Positions 61,301 through 64,000 of a stretch of 64,000 nt of DNA are shown here, in pieces; position 1 is the stretch's first letter, and each line of letters starts with the position of its first letter. Source of the stretch: Euglena gracilis (lineage: Eukaryota > Euglenida > Euglenophyceae > Euglenales); assembly GCA_039621445.1 (NCBI GenBank), contig CP154954.1, positions 54,618,838 to 54,682,837 of the forward strand, written 5' to 3'. A model generated the notes under the pieces. That model was given only the letters and a program-made list of their open reading frames with translations. It was not told the DNA's origin and searched no databases. Made by a program: the position numbers and the translations under genes.

Positions 61301-64000
61301 CAGATATCGACAGTTTTGGAGGGGTGGAAGACGGCCCCAAATGTCAGTACAGCCTGGTCCCCATACCTGGGCCTATGGGAAACCGTCATTTGGCCCTAAA
61401 ACTGGAAACCGATTGGTGGTTCCCGTTGAGATCCCCGGTATAGCTATTCCGATGTGCCGGCCGGATTAGTGCCTACGGGTGTGAAAAACATGCGGATATC
61501 AAAAAGCTAGCCAGATATCGACAGTTTTGGAGGGGTGGAAGACGGCCCCAAATGTCAGTACAGCCTGGTCCCCATACCTGGGCCTATGGGAAACCGTCAT
61601 TTGGCCCTAAAACTGGAAACCGATTGGTGGTTCCCATTGAGATCCCCGGTATAGCTATTCCGATGTGCCGGCCGGATTAGTGCGTACGGGTGTGAAAAAC
61701 ATGCGGATATCAAAAAACTAGCCAGATATCGACAGCTTTGGAGGGGTGGAAGACGGCCCCAAATGTCAGTACAGCCTGGTCCCCATACCTGGGCCTATGG
61801 GAAACCGTCATTTGGCCCTAAAACTGGAAACCGATTGGTGGTTCCCATTGAGATCCCCGGTATAGCTATTCCGATGTGCCGGCCGGATTAGTGCCTACGG
61901 GTGTAAAAAACATGCGGATATCAAAAACTAGCCAGATATCGACAGTTTTGGAGGGGTGGAAGACGGCCCCAAATGTCAGTACAGCCTGGTCCCCATACCT
62001 GGGCCGATGGGAAACCGTCATTTGGCCCTAAAACTGGAAACCGATTGGTGGTTCCCATTGAGATCCCCGGTATAGCTATTCCGATGTGCCGGCCGGATTA
62101 GTGCCTACGGGTGTGAAAAACATGCGGATATCAAAAAGCTAGCCAGATATCGACAGTTTTGGAGGGTGGAAGACGGCCCCAAATGTCAGTACAGCCTGGT
62201 CCCCATACCTGGGCCTATGGGAAACCGTGATTTGGCCCTAAAACTGGAAACCGATTGGTGGTTCCCATTGAGATCCCCGGTATAGCTATTCCGATGTGCC
62301 GGCCGGATTAGTGCCTACGGGTGTGAAAAACATGCGGATATCAAAAAACTAGCCAGATATCGACAGTTTTGGAGGGGTGGAAGACGGCCCCAAATGTCAG
62401 TACAGCCTGGTCCCCATACCTGGGCCTATGGGAAACCGTGATTTGGCCCTAAAACTGGAAACCGATTGGTGGTTCCCATTGAGATCCCCGGTATAGCTAT
62501 TCCGATGTGCCGGCCGGATTAGTGCCTACGGGTGTGAAAAACATGCGGATATCAAAAAACTAGCCAGATATCGACAGTTTTGGAGGGGTGGAAGACGGCC
62601 CCAAATGTCAGTGCAGCCTGCTCCCCATACCTGGGCCTATGGGAAACCGTGATTTGGCCCTAAAACTGGAAACCGATTGGTGGTTCCCATTGAGATCCCC
62701 GGTATAGCTATTCCGATGTGCCGGCCGGATTAGTGCCTACGGGTGTGAAAAACATGCGGATATCAAAAAAACTAGCCAGATATCGACAGTTTTGGAGGGG
62801 TGGAAGACGGCCCCAAATGTCAGTACAGCCTGGTCCCCATACCTGGGCCGATGGGAAACCGTGATTTGGCAGTAAAACTGGAAACCGATTGGTGGTTCCC
62901 ATTGAGATCCCCGGTATAGCTCTTCCGATGTGCCGGCCGGATTAGTGCCTACGGTTGTGAAAAACATGTGGATATCAAAAATTAGCCAGATATTAACAGT
63001 TTTGGAGGGGTGGAAGACGGCCCCAAATGTCAGTGCAGCCTGGTCCCCATACCTGGGCCTATGGGAAACCGTGATTTGGCCCTAAAACTGGAAACCGATT
63101 GGTGGTTCCCATTGAGATCCCCGGTATAGCTATTCCGATGTGCCGGCCGGATTAGTGCCTACGGGTGTGAAAAACATGCGGATATCAAAAAACTAGCCAG
63201 ATATCGACAGTTTTGGAGGGGTGGAAGACGGCCCCAAATGTCAGTACAGCCTGGTCCCCATACCTGGGCCTATGGGAAACCGTGATTTGGCAGTAAAACT
63301 GGAAACCGACTGGTGGTTCCCGTTGAGATCCCCGGTATAGCTCTTCCGATGTGCCGGCCGGATTAGTTCCTACGGTTGTAAAAAACATGTGGATATCAAA
63401 AAACTAGCCAGATATCGACAGTTTTGGAGGGGTGGAAGACGGCCCCAAATGTCAGTACAGCCTGGTCCCCATACCTGGGCCTATGGGAAACCGTCATTTG
63501 GCCCTAAAACTGGAAACCGATTGGTGGTTCCCATTGAGATCCCCGGTATAGCTATTCCGATGTGCCGGCCGGATTAGTGCCTACGGGTGTGAAAAAACGT
63601 GCGGATATCAAAAAACTAGCCAGATATCGACAGTTTTGGAGGGGTGGAAGACGGCCCCAAATGTCAGTACAGCCTGGTCCCCATACCTGGGCCTATGGGA
63701 AACCGTCATTTGGCCCTAAAACTGGAAACCGATTGGTGGTTCCCATTGAGATCCCCGGTATAGCTATTCCGATGTGCCGGCCGGATTAGTGCCTACGGGT
63801 GTGAAAACCCATGCGGATATCAAAAAGCTAGCCAGATATCGACAGTTTTGGAGGGGTGGAAGACGGCCCCAAATGTCAGTACAGCCTGGTCCCCATACCT
63901 GGGCCTATGGGAAACCGTCATTTGGCCCTAAAACTGGAAACCGATTGGTGGTTCCCATTGAGATCCCCGGTATAGCTATTCCGATGTGCCGGCCGGATTA

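Larger units (their letters stand above)
49217..64000 (+). repeat. 211-bp satellite array, about 70 monomers
   Basis: Monomer words in order: GTGCCGGCCGGATTAGTGCC, TACGGGTGTGAAAAACATGC, GGATATCAAAAAACTAGCC, AGATATCGACAGTTTTGGAG, GGGTGGAAGACGGCCCC, TCAGTACAGCCTGGTCCCC, ATACCTGGGCC(T/G)ATGGG, AACCGTCATTTGGCCC, TGGAAACCGATTGGTGG, TTCCCATTGAGATCCCCGG and TATAGCTATTCCGAT. Head-to-tail, 210-213 bp each, a few per cent divergence, running off the window end. Recurrent open frames of 60-118 codons cross monomers but shift frame every monomer (211 is not divisible by 3). They are not genes. Confidence 0.98.

Noticed and set aside
49722-63789. Many 60-118 codon open frames repeated through the satellite (MEDGPKCQYS.. 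and others)
   Set aside because: They follow the 211-bp monomer, change frame from one monomer to the next and are broken by single-base indels. They are by-products of the repeat.
49217-64000. CRISPR array or phage-like repeat
   Set aside because: The repeat unit is 211 bp with no unique spacers, and the context is eukaryotic.
49217-64000. CENP-B box in the satellite monomer
   Set aside because: The closest stretch (ATTCCGATGTGCCGGCC) does not fit the NTTCGNNNNANNCGGGN pattern.

Overview
The window is nuclear DNA of a eukaryote, most likely a photosynthetic one (an alga or other plastid-bearing lineage). The only host gene I recognise is a minus-strand, intron-rich ABC1-family atypical kinase. 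Exon by exon it matches the plant and cyanobacterial ABC1K7/ABC1K8 (SIA1/OSA1) branch of plastid proteins. TTAGGG-type interstitial repeats, DIRS-like retrotransposons, many small inverted-repeat transposons and a long satellite all point to a repeat-rich nuclear genome. I cannot name the species.

Layout. (1) 1-20,360 is a cluster of broken DIRS-like retrotransposons (reverse transcriptase, RNase H and a tyrosine recombinase in place of a DDE integrase). They belong to two families, here called A and B, and lie on both strands. The two most complete copies are A2 (about 10,075-14,580, plus) and B1 (about 14,585-18,690, plus). All carry stops or frameshifts. Short terminal segments with a common border motif separate the copies, which sit in divergent (3.8-4.3 kb, 9.7-10.1 kb) and convergent (7.4 kb, 18.7 kb) pairs. 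(2) 20,722-39,626 (minus) is the ABC1K-like gene, with about 16 exons (39-201 bp; the terminal exon is longer) in order from 39.6 kb down to 20.7 kb. Its introns hold at least eight short non-autonomous elements, mostly hAT-like with 8-bp target duplications, several within 20 bp of a splice site. They also hold two elements with long terminal inverted repeats, a 97-bp-arm hairpin and a (GT)n tract that starts exactly at a splice donor. (3) 39.6-43.5 kb is intergenic, with a near-perfect palindrome at 41.15 kb, GGTCGGCC-type hairpins, an interstitial telomere repeat and one possible terminal exon of another gene. (4) 43.5-48.3 kb holds 78/112-bp, 71-bp and about 51-bp tandem arrays, interrupted by GC-rich coding-like remnants of unknown identity. 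(5) 49.22-64.0 kb is an uninterrupted satellite of about 70 copies of a 211-bp monomer. Part of it is organised into about 2.11-kb (ten-monomer) higher-order repeats. It runs off the window end.

How the parts relate. The kinase is the only likely functional protein gene; everything around it is mobile or satellite DNA. The satellite with higher-order structure, the retrotransposon cluster and the low gene density suggest pericentromeric or other heterochromatic DNA, which is an inference. Exon borders were set by eye from homology recalled from the family plus GT/AG signals. A few junctions (marked) do not reconcile in phase.
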